From Rhizophagus irregularis (Eukaryota > Glomeromycota > Glomeromycetes > Glomerales > Glomeraceae): DNA of 64,000 nucleotides. Where the stretch lies: the NCBI RefSeq assembly GCF_026210795.1, contig NC_089431.1:3720001-3784000 (forward strand), read 5' to 3'. A program made the translations under genes and the position numbers. The notes beneath the pieces are model-generated. The model saw only the letters and a list, made by a program, of their open reading frames with translations. It did not search any database and had not been told where the DNA came from. Below, piece by piece: positions 33,638 to 45,198 of the stretch (positions are counted from its first letter, which is position 1; each line of letters begins with the position of its first letter).

Positions 33638-35852
33638 ATGGATGGGGATAAATTTTTACCAAAATTATCACAAAATTTACTCAAAATTTTGGACGATGAA
33701 GAATATTATGATATTACAATTGAAGTTGGCAATGACCCTTACGTAAAAATATTCCGTGCTCATATGGTAATTCTAAACTATCGTTCTACTTATTTACAAA
33801 GGATTTTATCAACAAGTAGAAATAATAACAATGGAACTTTGGTACATATTAAATTACCAAATATCTCACCCGAAATTTTTCAAATAATTTTGAGGTAAAT
33901 TATACAATAAATAAGATGTTACTGTATTTACAAATATATATATATACATATATTGTTTTAATTTATATATAATGTTTTATTTCAGATTTATTTATGGAGG
34001 AAGACTTTCTTTGGAGGAATGTGATTCTTTGGGTATTATTAAGATCTTGACTGCTGCTAATGAACTTAATCTTCAAGAATTAGTTAATCATTTACAACTT
34101 TATATAATTAAAAATAATAAAAATTGGATGGACCAAAATTTTGATCTCATATATCAGACAAGCTTTGAAAATCATTCTTTTTTGGAACTTCAAAAATATT
34201 GTACTGACTTTATTTCAAGAAGACCTGATAAGATACTTAAATCAATTAGTTTCTCTTCAATTTCAGAAAAACTTTTAGTTTCAATTATTAAAAGTAATAA
34301 TCTTCATATGAGCGAAATTCAAGTTTGGAAATATGTAATTAAATGGGGACTTGCTCAGAATCCCGAACTTCCTTCTGATCCTGCAACTTTTTCAAAAGAA
34401 GATTTTAATGTATTAAAAAGTACTTTACAACAACTCATTCCTTTTTTTGAGTTTACTAAATTAACTCCTAAAGAATTTTCTGAAGAAGTATTACCTTATA
34501 AGAAAGTTTTACCAAAGGAATTATACAAGGATTTATTGAACATTTTTTTAAATTCACATCCTGATAGCAGACCAAATGATAAATTAAAAATTCAAAATAT
34601 TGATTCAAAAATTATTACATCTCAACATGCTGAATTAATTTCAAAATGGATAGATAAATTAGATATTATGGATAAGTCGACTTCTTTGTACGAATTCAAA
34701 TTAATTCTTCGTGGATCTCGTGATGGATTTGAATCTAAAATATTTCATGAGATTTGTGATGATCGATCTTGCACTATAACAATTATTAAAGTTAAAGGAA
34801 ATAACCAAATTCTTGGAGGATATAATCCAATTGAATGGAAATCTGATCGTAATTATTGTGCTACTAAAGATAGTTTTATATTCTCTTTTAAGAATGGAAT
34901 TAATATTAATGAACATATTTTAAGTCGTGTTACGAATGAAAATTATGCTATATTTAACGATCATACTTATGGACCATCATTTGGTGGTTCTGATCTTATT
35001 TTGCGGGGGAATAGTGAACAATCTGGACATTGTATCAAAGATAGTTATGAAAAACAAATCAGAGGACCTCCTTCAGGTATAATTAATTAGTGCCTTTATT
35101 TGTAAATAACTAATAATATTTTTATATAATCTCTTTATAATTTTTATAGAATCTGTCTTGCATTATGATGTAAGATGTGACTGCTGTGACTATACTATCC
35201 GTGGAATGAGATGGAAGTGCACATCCTGTGAAAATTATGATTTATGTCAAAATTGTAAAGCCAAATCACACATTCATAATCACCCAGATGATCATATGTT
35301 CGAACTTGTGCCACATTCAAAATCTTCTAAACGTGCTCCTCGTACGTATTATTATATCTTTTTTTAATATATTGTTCTATAATACTAATTTTTTTTATAA
35401 TAATTTATGACCTCTTTTTAATATCTTGTAGAATTTGCTTTGCATTTTGGCGTAGTGTGTGATTTCTGTAAAAGTAAAGTTCGTGGAATGAGATGGAAAT
35501 GTGCATTTTGTTATAATTATGATTTATGTAAAGATTGTAAACTAAAATCTCAAAATATTCATGATCATCCAAATAATCATGCGTTTAAACCTATTGCATA
35601 TCCCACTGGTATGTTACTGTCAAATATTTTGAATTGTAGCATTAAATTATACAAATTATAAAATAATATTTATTAATTTCATTTTCATCATCATTATAAT
35701 ATGAATTAGGTGGATTAAGACATTTGTCGCTAAAAAATCCTGCAATTTGTGACTATTGTGAGTTAGCCTGCATCGGTAGCAGATGTTTTAAGTGTGCCAA
35801 TGGCGAATTTTTTTTAGAAGAGTACGAAATATTTCAAATTATAAAATATTAA
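33638..35852 (+). CDS. BTB-BACK-TLDc protein with ZZ zinc fingers
   Basis: Five exons: 33638..33894, 33986..35076, 35150..35341, 35432..35608 and 35710..35852. All introns are GT-AG; the sum is 1860 nt, 619 residues, one frame. Order: BTB (about 20-120; YDITIEVGNDPYVKIFRAHM), BACK (to about 240; EIQVWKYVIKWGLAQNPELP), TLDc (about 283-440; FKLILRGSRDGF, GGYNPIEW, SFIFSF, YGPSFGG), then two full ZZ fingers, each in its own exon (C-x2-C...RWKC-x2-C-x4-DLC-x2-C...H...H), and a third half finger (CDYC...CFKCANGEFF). The single-exon reading that ends GIIN at 35090 is the unspliced form. TLDc proteins act in oxidative-stress resistance and bind the V-ATPase; BTB-BACK suggests Cullin-3 adaptor use; ZZ fingers bind peptides or N-termini. 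The combined role is inference. Confidence 0.85.
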
Positions 35853-37418
35853 AATATAATCTGGAATTGTTCTTTGAGCAAATATTAGATGAGAATATTC
35901 CTTTTGTAATTTGGATTGGTAAATTTTAAAAATTAGAAGAATATAACGAAACATTTATTTATCAATTTAATAAAGTTAAATTATTTTATCATTAAAGCTG
36001 TTGAAATCACAATTTGAATATAATTATTGTAACAGTATATATAAAAATAGATCGCATTTAAATTAAAGCAGAAATTTGATGTATCTATCAATGATTGATC
36101 AAAATTTTATAATTGATCGATTAATTTAATAGATTAATTTATAATTAGTATATTATATTTGGTAATATTAATAATGTTTTTTTATGATTAAAATAATGGT
36201 TGTTACGTATATGTATTCTTTGTAGTGAAGATGTACAATAAAAATATAATTTGTTTCAGCTAAATTTCGCAGTTGAAAAAAAAAATAAAATAATTAATGA
36301 GCTTCTTTTTGTTAAAATATTATCATAATTATAATTAAATATATTAAATAAATTTTTAATAATTTTAATAACTTTGAAATAATTGATAAAAATAAAAATA
36401 TGACTCGAGCTCTCGATCAATGGTTTTAATCACATGATCAATGATATGTGATCAACTAAACGTATCAGTGCAGTATGTATTTGGTCAACTAATTATCAAA
36501 TAATTTAAATAATTTAAATGGTGAGGATAATTAATATGGATAAATCTAATTGTAACAGCCTGTTACGCGTCTTATTTGTAACAACCCCCAATTTTATCCA
36601 ATTAAAATTTAAGATCAGGCGTAATGTAAACAAAAACAAAAGATCAGTTGTGTAACTAAGACAAAGAATTTTTTAAAAAATTTCAAGAAACTGCTTATAA
36701 CTTAAAATTTTGTCTATGAAACTGTCTTAAGTACATTAAGTAAAAGTTTTTCAAATTAAATTTTACATATAAAAATTTTATTTGTGAAACACATATTAAA
36801 TTTATTATTAAAAAAAATAAAAAAAGGATGTTACAAATAAGATATGTAACAGGCTGTTACAAATACATTTCTTCAATTAATATAGTGTTGTTGTTCAATA
36901 TGAACTGTATAATGTATATTTATAATTTTTATATGATACTTTGAAAACAAAATTTTAACTCATTTGTCAAAGGTGAGAAAAAGGTGCTAATCCTCGGAAA
37001 ACTAGAATGTAATAAAAGAGTGTGTGAGTAAGATTAATATAATTAAAAATATAAAATATCTTATTTAAAATGTGAGAATGTAAAGATATAATTTATGCTG
37101 GGATTCTTATTTATGGCCTAGGATCACGGGTGCTTCACCCTTTTTGAAAACAGCACGAATTCCAATCTCTATTTTGATGTTTTTATATTCATTTATATAA
37201 AAAATTGCGTAATTCATTTCATAAAAAATAATGTATTTGATAATCATGTGTATACAAAGCTAATTATAGAAGATTTAAAATTTTGATCAATGACACTATT
37301 TAACACTTGCAAAGATTTATCTTGTGCAGTAAACAAATTAAATGATATAAAACTTTATTAACAGAGGATGTTAAATTTTAAAAAATGAATATTAATAAAT
37401 AGAAAATTTCTATTTGTA
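35853..37418. other. Intergenic with one TIR element
   Basis: AT-rich; holds the element at 36550-36862. No gene supported. Confidence 0.4.
36550..36862. mobile_element. 313-bp TIR element
   Basis: Left TTGTAACAGCCTGTTACGCG then TCTTATTTGTAACA; right inverted TTGTAACAGCCTGTTACATA then TCTTATTTGTAACA. The ends are each palindromic (GTAACAGCCTGTTAC). It is non-coding and no target duplication was resolved. Confidence 0.7.
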
Positions 37419-37428
37419 ACCGGTGGGT

Positions 37429-38167
37429 AGTGTTTCGATCCGGGTAGAAACCGTTACCCGGATAAATTAAAAAAATTATCCGGTTTTTATCCGGATTATC
37501 CGCCTCGGATAAAAATCCGGATATATCCGGATAGAAACCGAAATCCGGATAGAATTAATATTAATTTTTTTTATAGATTGGGAAATTCATGGCATATATT
37601 AAATAAAATTCATGGTATAAGTTTAATTAAGTTCCATAGTAACAAATTTGATTAAATTGGTGGCGTTTATTTAATTAAATCGTAGATCTTAAATTAAGGT
37701 TAGAAACTCTAATTTCGGCCGGCACTATGAATTTTGCCCAAATTATGCTGTAGGTTTGATTTTCCGAAATTTTTTAGAAAATGTGAACTTTTTTTTTGTC
37801 CGTGATCATCAAGATTGTTGCATGCTTTTAGTGCACAAAATGGCTTAATATCAATAAGTCAAAATAATAAACCGAATTTTAGAATTGAAACTTAAGAAAT
37901 GAATAATAATCACGATTGATTGACTCTAAAAATCAATTCTTATTTTGGGAATTGATTTCAATCCTTCACTGAATAAAAATTTAGAAAGAAAACTAATTTA
38001 AACATTTAAGAAAAACTTTTTTTTATTTTCATTATCCGGATTCCGGGTCAAAACCGGATATTTTTTAACCGGATATTTATCCGGGTAAAAACCGCGATTA
38101 TCCGGATATCCGAAAAATAAAATTATCCGGGTTCAACCGGTTGGACCCGAATACGGATCGAAACACT
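37429..38167. mobile_element. 739-bp TIR element rich in ATCCGGAT motifs, 10-bp target duplication
   Basis: Ends AGTGTTTCGATCCG and, inverted, AGTGTTTCGATCCG. It is flanked by exact ACCGGTGGGT (37419-37428 and 38168-38177). The outer about 130 bp at both sides are packed with TATCCGGAT / AACCGGATA motifs in both orientations, like subterminal transposase sites. The middle is AT-rich without ORFs. Mutator-like by target size. Confidence 0.88.
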
Positions 38168-38177
38168 ACCGGTGGGT

Positions 38178-39354
38178 ACCATATTTACCCAGTAACGCCA
38201 CAAAAAATTTCCAACCCCACGTAATTTTTGGCCGGCATTATATGTCTCGGCCGGCATTAAGAAATTAAGCATATGACAAATAAGGCGTGACAAATAGGAT
38301 TTTACACACTGAAAAAAATCCGAGTCCCTGGAATACATAGTAAAAATGGAAAACAGGAAGAGTGTGACGCCGGTGACAAATTTTTAAGATCACGTGGGTG
38401 GAAAATTTTTGGGGAAGATTGGGTACCATACCCTAATCATGTGATATATAGAAAATCCATTAATGATTTGACGTTAAAATACCGAACTATTATGAATATT
38501 AACTAAATATGTTAAGGATCAAAAGGAGAGGGGCTCGAATGACTACTGTAATTCAACAGGCCGGCTTGAATTACAGTAGTCATTCGAGCCATTATTCAAA
38601 TATATTCAAAATGGTACTGAAGTTTACCTCTTGTTGGAGACTATATGTATTAAAACACCTCTTGATATTTTCCCAAGATTCAAATGACAATAATCCAATG
38701 TGAATTTCTGACGTTTAAGTTTCTCTATTTTCTGGTATTTCCTCAAGTTCATCATCAATAGCAATTTCTCCATTGAATGAACATTTGCTTTATCAAGAAA
38801 AGGCATTTCTTGAAGGTTAGATTCCATTTTATATATTAGAGATACTAGATTTCTTTACAATTAAAAGAAAAGAAAGAAAGAGAAAGTTTATTTTACAATT
38901 GATTAACTGATTTATACTTTTTCCGATCATAATTCACGTGACCATCAATATAGGGTAAGAGTAGAGATATTTATAAATAAATGATTGTAAATTTTTTAAA
39001 AGAATTTACTCTAATGTATGATAATTATTTATTGGACAATAGAAAATTTATCCACCTTCAAAAAAAGCTATGTGTTAATTAGCAAAAATCATGTGAATAC
39101 CGGATAATTATATTTATAAAAAATTTATCCAATTATCTTGAAAGAATATTTTTTTTGGATCAGATACGAAATTTATCTGAAAGTTCGAATGTATTCTCAA
39201 CAAATAATACTGATTTGCAGTTCATAGTTTTACCGAATCATGCTATACTAAAGTTAGCTAGGCGAGTAGATTATTTTTTAATTTGTGAAACTGCGCCTGC
39301 TTGTGTATCCATCATTTGTTGTACAATAACCATAGAAGATCTGCGGAAAATGAA
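38178..39354. other. Intergenic
   Basis: Two TCGGCCGGCATTA / TTGGCCGGCATTA blocks (38229-38264), the perfect hairpin at 38532-38590, and a minus-strand open stretch 38624-38827 of unknown meaning. Confidence 0.4.
38532..38590. repeat. Perfect 25-bp inverted repeat
   Basis: GGCTCGAATGACTACTGTAA plus TTCAA (38532-38556) is exactly complementary to 38566-38590, with a 9-nt loop CAGGCCGGC. No mismatches. Confidence 0.9.
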
Positions 39355-39364
39355 TATATAAGGA
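39355..39364 (+). promoter_or_regulatory. TATA box
   Basis: TATATAAGGA, 71 nt before the ATG at 39435, as in the intact paralogue. It still looks sound although the gene is broken. Confidence 0.4.
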
Positions 39365-39434
39365 ACTATCGGAAATTGTTATATAATATATTTTTTTTTT
39401 TAAAAAAAAAAAAAAAAAGAGATAATAAATTGCG

Positions 39435-41634
39435 ATGGATGACAATAGATTTTTACCAAAGTTATCACAAAATTTACTCAAAATTTTGGATGATAATGAA
39501 TATTATGATATTACTATCGAAGTTGGCAATGACCCTTACGTAAAAATATTCCGTGCTCACATGGTTATTCTAAATTATCGTTCTACTTATTTACAAAGGA
39601 TTTTATCAACAAATAAAAAGAAAAATGATGGAACTTTGGTACATATTAAATTACCAAATATTTCACCTGAAATTTTTCAAATAATCCTCAGGTAAGTAAT
39701 ATATAATAAACAAGTTATTATTTTACAAATATTTACACTTTTAATGTATATAAATGTTTTATTTCAGATATATTTACGGAGGAAGACTTTTTTTGAAGGA
39801 ATATGATACTTTAGATATTATTAAGATTTTAATTGCTGCTAGTGAACTTAATCTTCAAGAATTAGTTAACCATTTACAAATTTATATAATTAAAAATAAT
39901 AAAAATTGGATGGAAAAAAATTTTAATCTCGTATATCAAACAAGTTTTGAAAATCATTCTTTGTTAACACTTCAAAAATATTGCAATGACTTAATTTCAA
40001 ACAGACCTGAAAAGATACTTAAATCAATTAATTCCTCTTCAATTTCAGAAAAACTTTTAGTTTCAATTATTCAAAGTAATAAACTTCAAATGAGCGAAAT
40101 TCAAGTTTGGAAATATGTAATTAAATGGGGACTTGCTCATAATCTTAAACTTCCTACTGATCCTGCAACCTTTTCAAAGGATGATTTCAATATATTAAAA
40201 ATTACTTTACAACAACTCATTCCTTTTATTAAGTTTGATAGTTTAACTTCTAAGGAATTTTCTGAAGAAGTATTACCTTATAAGAAAGTTTTACCAAAGG
40301 AATTATATAAGGATTATTGAACATTTTTTTAAATTCACATCCTGATAGCAGACCAAATGATAAATCAAAAATAATTCAAAATATTGATTCAAAAATTATT
40401 ACACCTCAACACGCTGCATTAATCTCGAATTGGATTGATAAATTAAATATTACAAATAAGTCAACTTCTTTATATGAATTCAAATTAATTCTTCGTGGAT
40501 CTCGTGATGGATTTGAGCCTAATAAATTTCATGAGATTTGTGATGATCGATCTTGCACTATAACAATTATCAAAGTTAAATTTAATAACCAAATTCTTGG
40601 AGGATATAATCCAATTGAATGGAAATCTGATCGTAGTTATAGCGCTACTAAGGATAGTTTTATATTCTCTTTTAAGAATTGTGATGATATTAATAATCAT
40701 ATTTTAAGTCGTGTTGTAAAAAAAAATTATGCTATATTTAACGATCATACTTATGGACCATCATTTGGTGGTGTTGATCTTGTTTTGCGAGGAAATAGTG
40801 GATATTGTATAAAAGATAGTTATAAAAAGCAAATCAGGGGACCCTCTTCAGGTACAATTAATTATTAATTGCCTTTTATCTGTGAATGGCCAAATATTTT
40901 TATATAATCTCTTTATAATTTCTATAGAATCCGTCTTACATTATGGTGTATTTTGTGATTACTGTAAATATACTATTCGTGGATTGAGATGGAAGTGTAC
41001 ATACTGTAGAGACTAAGATTTATGTCAAGATTGTAAACCCAAGTCACATATTCATCGTCATCCAAATGATCATGCGTTCAAACTTATTCCACATTCGGAG
41101 TCTGCTGAAAGTGCTCCTCGTATGTACCATCATAATTTTTTTGAATATAGTATTATAGTACGAAGATTTTCTTAAAATTATTTATGATTTCTTTATAATA
41201 CATTCATAGAATTTGCTGTGCATTATGGTATAGTATGTAAGTCCTGCAACAAGAAAATTCATGGAATGAGATGGAATTGTACATTTTGTAACAATTATAA
41301 TTTATGTCAAGATTGTAAATTCAAATCACCAAATATTGATAAACATCCAAATAATCATGCATTTCGACCTATTGCATATTCAGATAGTATTTCAGTATTT
41401 TTAAATCGTTTTGGTAAGTTATCACTAAATCTTTTTATACTATGATATTCACTTATTCAAATTTTACTTTATTCATTGCGTATTTAATCATCATTATAAT
41501 ATGAATTAGGGTTGATAGAAAATGCTATTTGTGACTATTGTGAATCAGAATGCATCAGTGGAAGATGTCATAAGTGTGCTAATGGTGAATTTTCTGTAGA
41601 AGAATACGAGATATTTCAAATTGTAAAAAAATAA
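39435..41634 (+). pseudogene. BTB-BACK-TLDc-ZZ pseudogene, young
   Basis: It is a paralogue of 33638-35852 with the same five exons: 39435..39691, 39768..40851, 40928..41119, 41210..41413 and 41510..41634. All splice sites are kept. Two lesions break it. One T is missing at about 40314-40318 (GATTATTG for GATTTATTG), so the first frame stops at 40318-40320 and the rest continues in another frame from 40317. In the first ZZ finger TAA replaces the Tyr codon before DLC (TGTAGAGACTAAGATTTATG). Exon 1 and the TLDc exon are otherwise highly similar to the intact gene, so inactivation is recent. A sequencing error could explain one lesion, less likely both. Confidence 0.85.
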
Positions 41635-42961
41635 AATATAATATGGACTTGTTCCCTAAACATATATTGGACGAAAATATTCCTCTGCAATTTGATTAGA
41701 AAATTATAAAGATTGAAGAAATTACTTTACTATATCAAAGCTGTTGAAACTCACGATGTATTATAGTCGAGTATAACTATTGTAACAATCTATAAAAATG
41801 AATCTATTCAAATAAAAAAAGTTATTGCAGTATCTAAAATGCTACGTTTCTGACCCTTTGGGCTAGAATTATGACAAAACAATTTTGATCAAATATTTAT
41901 TAATTCTAACCCAAATTACGTTTAAAAGGGCCCAGTAAGATTGATTTGTCCATTTTGTGACTATTACTAATGAGTTATTCAATACGTTAATTAAAAATGG
42001 TTGATATTATTATATTACAAGTGATATTATAAAATATGATAATTTGGTATTGTTAATATTGTAATTTTCTATATAAAACGATATATTTAATAATTTACTT
42101 ACAAAAAAAATAATATGTTGCTTGAATCTTGATTGCCGTTAATCAGGAATCAGCAATAATCTATTTTGATTGAGTATAATGTCAAATAATTTTAATTCGT
42201 TTCGAGAGAAATTTATTAATAAGTTTGAAGCATATTCTTATATGGGAATTGCTTAAAATTCAGAATTTCCTTTTGATCTTACAAAATTATGAGTAAGGAT
42301 AGTTGATTATTTTTTATTTTTGGAAAACTATACACCATCTTGTAGATAGATGTTTCACAAAATTATATAAGAATTACGTAACCATTTATTCGCTATAAAT
42401 AAAAATTTTTTTTTTTGCAACAGCTTCTATTGTGAAATTAGGTAAATTTTGGTTTGTAAGTGGTGATGATTTTTTAGCATACTAAACAAATAATGTCTAA
42501 GATTTTTTTTTCATCAGAAGTTAAGCTAAAAATGACCATTAATTTTATTAAGGGATTTTTTTTATCAAAATACAATTTTACTTTGCATAGATTTTACTAA
42601 CTAAATTAAGTAATGTTAATTTTTTTTTTTATTGATATGTTATTTTTATTATTTCAATTTAATTAAATCAAAAAAAAGATATGAATTCCTTTTTTTAAAA
42701 AAAAAATAGTAATCCAAATATCATAATAATCAGTATATAATTACTTTAATCTGTGTCAATTGTGTCATAACGATCAAAATTTAATTTTTTTTTACCAAAT
42801 AAAAAGAAAGAATTTTTTTCAAAAAAAATACTACTAATTTCTCTTCTTATATGACTTTCTTATAGTGTTGTATGATAGTCAAAAAATTTGTTTTTGTTTA
42901 TAAAAAAATATGCTTGTCATTTATTGCCATTTTCAAAATTATTGACAAAATCTTATTTTTG
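41635..42961. other. Intergenic
   Basis: 41940-42300 matches about 59560-59950 (ATCTATTTTGATTG(A/G)GTATAATG, then TTCGTTT/ATTT-GAGAGAAAT, then GGAATTGCT/GAAATTGCT), a copied 3' flank of the BTB-TLDc unit. T-rich afterwards. Confidence 0.45.
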
Positions 42962-43820
42962 CGATGATATCATGTGATTTTTGTATTGAAAATTGTAATC
43001 ACCTTTTTACATGAATTTTTAATATTTTTATACCAGATTTTTTTTTGTGTGAATCATTAAATTCAAGATATAAATGGTACCCTACTGGCCTACTTGGATT
43101 TTTAATGGTATATTGTATTTATATTTTTATTATAGTTATTTGAGCAAAAATTGAAGTGAATCACCATTTAACGAATTCTTAATATTTTAATGTTTTTTTT
43201 TTTGATGAATCAACAAATTCTGAATTTTTTTTGTATTAGTATTATTTATAATAAATATAAAGATTAAATAGGTGAATCTACCATTTTCATGAATTGCTAA
43301 TATGTTTATATCATATTTTTTTGATGAATCATCTAAATATATGTTTTATATAAATTTTTTGTACTAGTATCTATAAAATTAATTAAATCGTCATTCTCAA
43401 TAAATTTTTTAATATTTTTATATTAGATTTTTTTGATGAATCATCAAATTTTATCCACGAAATCACCATAGTAATATTTTAAATTGTTTTATATGAATAT
43501 TTTGATTACTTAAATAGCAGTTAATAAATAATGCTAATAAAGATACAAAATTTTGTATAAAGCATATAATAAAAATGTTATTACTTATTATGGTGTTTAT
43601 TATGAATAAAATTAAAAAATTCATGAAAATGGTGATTCACTTCAATTTTTACTTAAATAACCATAATAATAATATACTATGACAATAAACTTATATAATA
43701 TGCTGTTAAAAAATCAAGTAGGGTACCATTTATGTCTTGAATTTAATGATTCATATTAAAAATTCGTGTAAAGATGATGATTCATATTATTTTCAATACG
43801 AAAAATCACATGATAACACG
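42962..43820. mobile_element. Foldback element with about 200-bp arms
   Basis: The left arm (42962 to about 43190) and right arm (about 43610-43820) are inverted copies: ATCATGTGATTTTT, ATTGAAAAT, AATCATTAAATTCAAGA, ATAAATGGTACCCTACT and AAAATTGAAGTGAATCACCA occur in the same order. The centre holds GATGAATCAtCaAA repeats. It is non-coding. Target duplication is uncertain. Confidence 0.8.
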
Positions 43821-45198
43821 ATTGCAGAGATTATTAAATTTCTTGCCATATTTAAATTATATAGTAGTTTTTACATTGAAAGTTAGCTAATAATTGTTAA
43901 TATGAAATAGCACTAGAATTTTTTATTAAATTAGACATATTTCTTTCACAAAATTAATATGATAATTTTTTTTTATTAAATTTTTTTTGCAAGCCTAATG
44001 TATTTTTATTAATAAATAATTAGTAACTAAATTCTTTTTTCTTTATTAAAGGACATAATTATCCGATCCTTTTTTCTTGACAGTCATGAAAGAATTTTTT
44101 TTGAAGATTTATTAATGGCTTAGTACATTATATAATTAAAAGCCTAAAATCTTTTCAGTCATAGAGTATTTATATTGATTCTATTATTTGTTATTAATAT
44201 ATATACCCATCAAAAAATACAATTTCATCTCAAAACTTCTAATCATTATTAAATTTTACTATTCATTAATATTTAAAGCTCCCTGACATGTTTAATGTTT
44301 ACTTGTTTCTAAAAAAATATTTGTTCATAACGTTCAAAAAGCTTTTTTAGTATATGCAAGTATTTTGCTAAGGAATTTTTTTTTTTATGAAAAATTTCTC
44401 TACATTCATTCCTTGCAGGTAGATAATTAATCTAGAATTCATCTTGGGAAATTCTGACAAAAATCGTTCTATCAAAGAATAAAAGAATTCCATCAAAGAA
44501 TAATAGAATTATAGATGCGGTGATTGGCCAGTCTTATGTGGGACTAATTAAATTTCAGCCACAATAAAAATAAAATATGAATGTATAAAATTATAATTTA
44601 TGTTATACAAAACATTCAAATTTTTATAAACAACTTCAATAAATCCTTTATATTAAATTTAATTCAAAAAGATCCCTCTTGCTTTATTTTTATTGTTGAC
44701 TATGCACAGTGAGTACATTACTTCTCAAATTATAGTTTTTGAAGAAAAAGAATACTCTTTTTACAAAGCAAATAAAAAAATAATATAATCATATATCTAC
44801 TCTCCTCTCCTATTCTTGGAATTTCTGAGATGGTATTTTTATGATATATTAATAAGCGGACCAAGAAAACAATTTGCATTACTTTCACCACTCTTTTTTA
44901 TTTGAAAGTTCTGAATAAATTAATAGATATGTATTCTGGTAAATTATTTTTTAAAAAAGTCATTTGTGAAATTATGATTTTATTCATTTTAAAACTTTTT
45001 GTTCTAAACTCATTTCTCATAAAATAATAACTGAATCTTAAAAGTATAAAAACACCAAAAGTTTGATCTAAAAGTTTTAACAATGAACAGATAACCCATT
45101 TATTTATCTTATGCACACAAACACATTATTACTTCAAAATATGAATTATACCAATTACATTCTAAAAAATTTATGTTAATAATTATATTCATCCACTT
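43821..45198. other. Intergenic
   Basis: AT-rich; the small minus frame 44898-45116 shows no family features. No gene supported. Confidence 0.4.

Noticed and set aside
38624-38827. Minus-strand frame MESNLQEMPFLDK...
   Set aside because: It looks protein-like for a short stretch, but there is no recognisable family, no neighbouring exon and two competing frames. Not enough to call.
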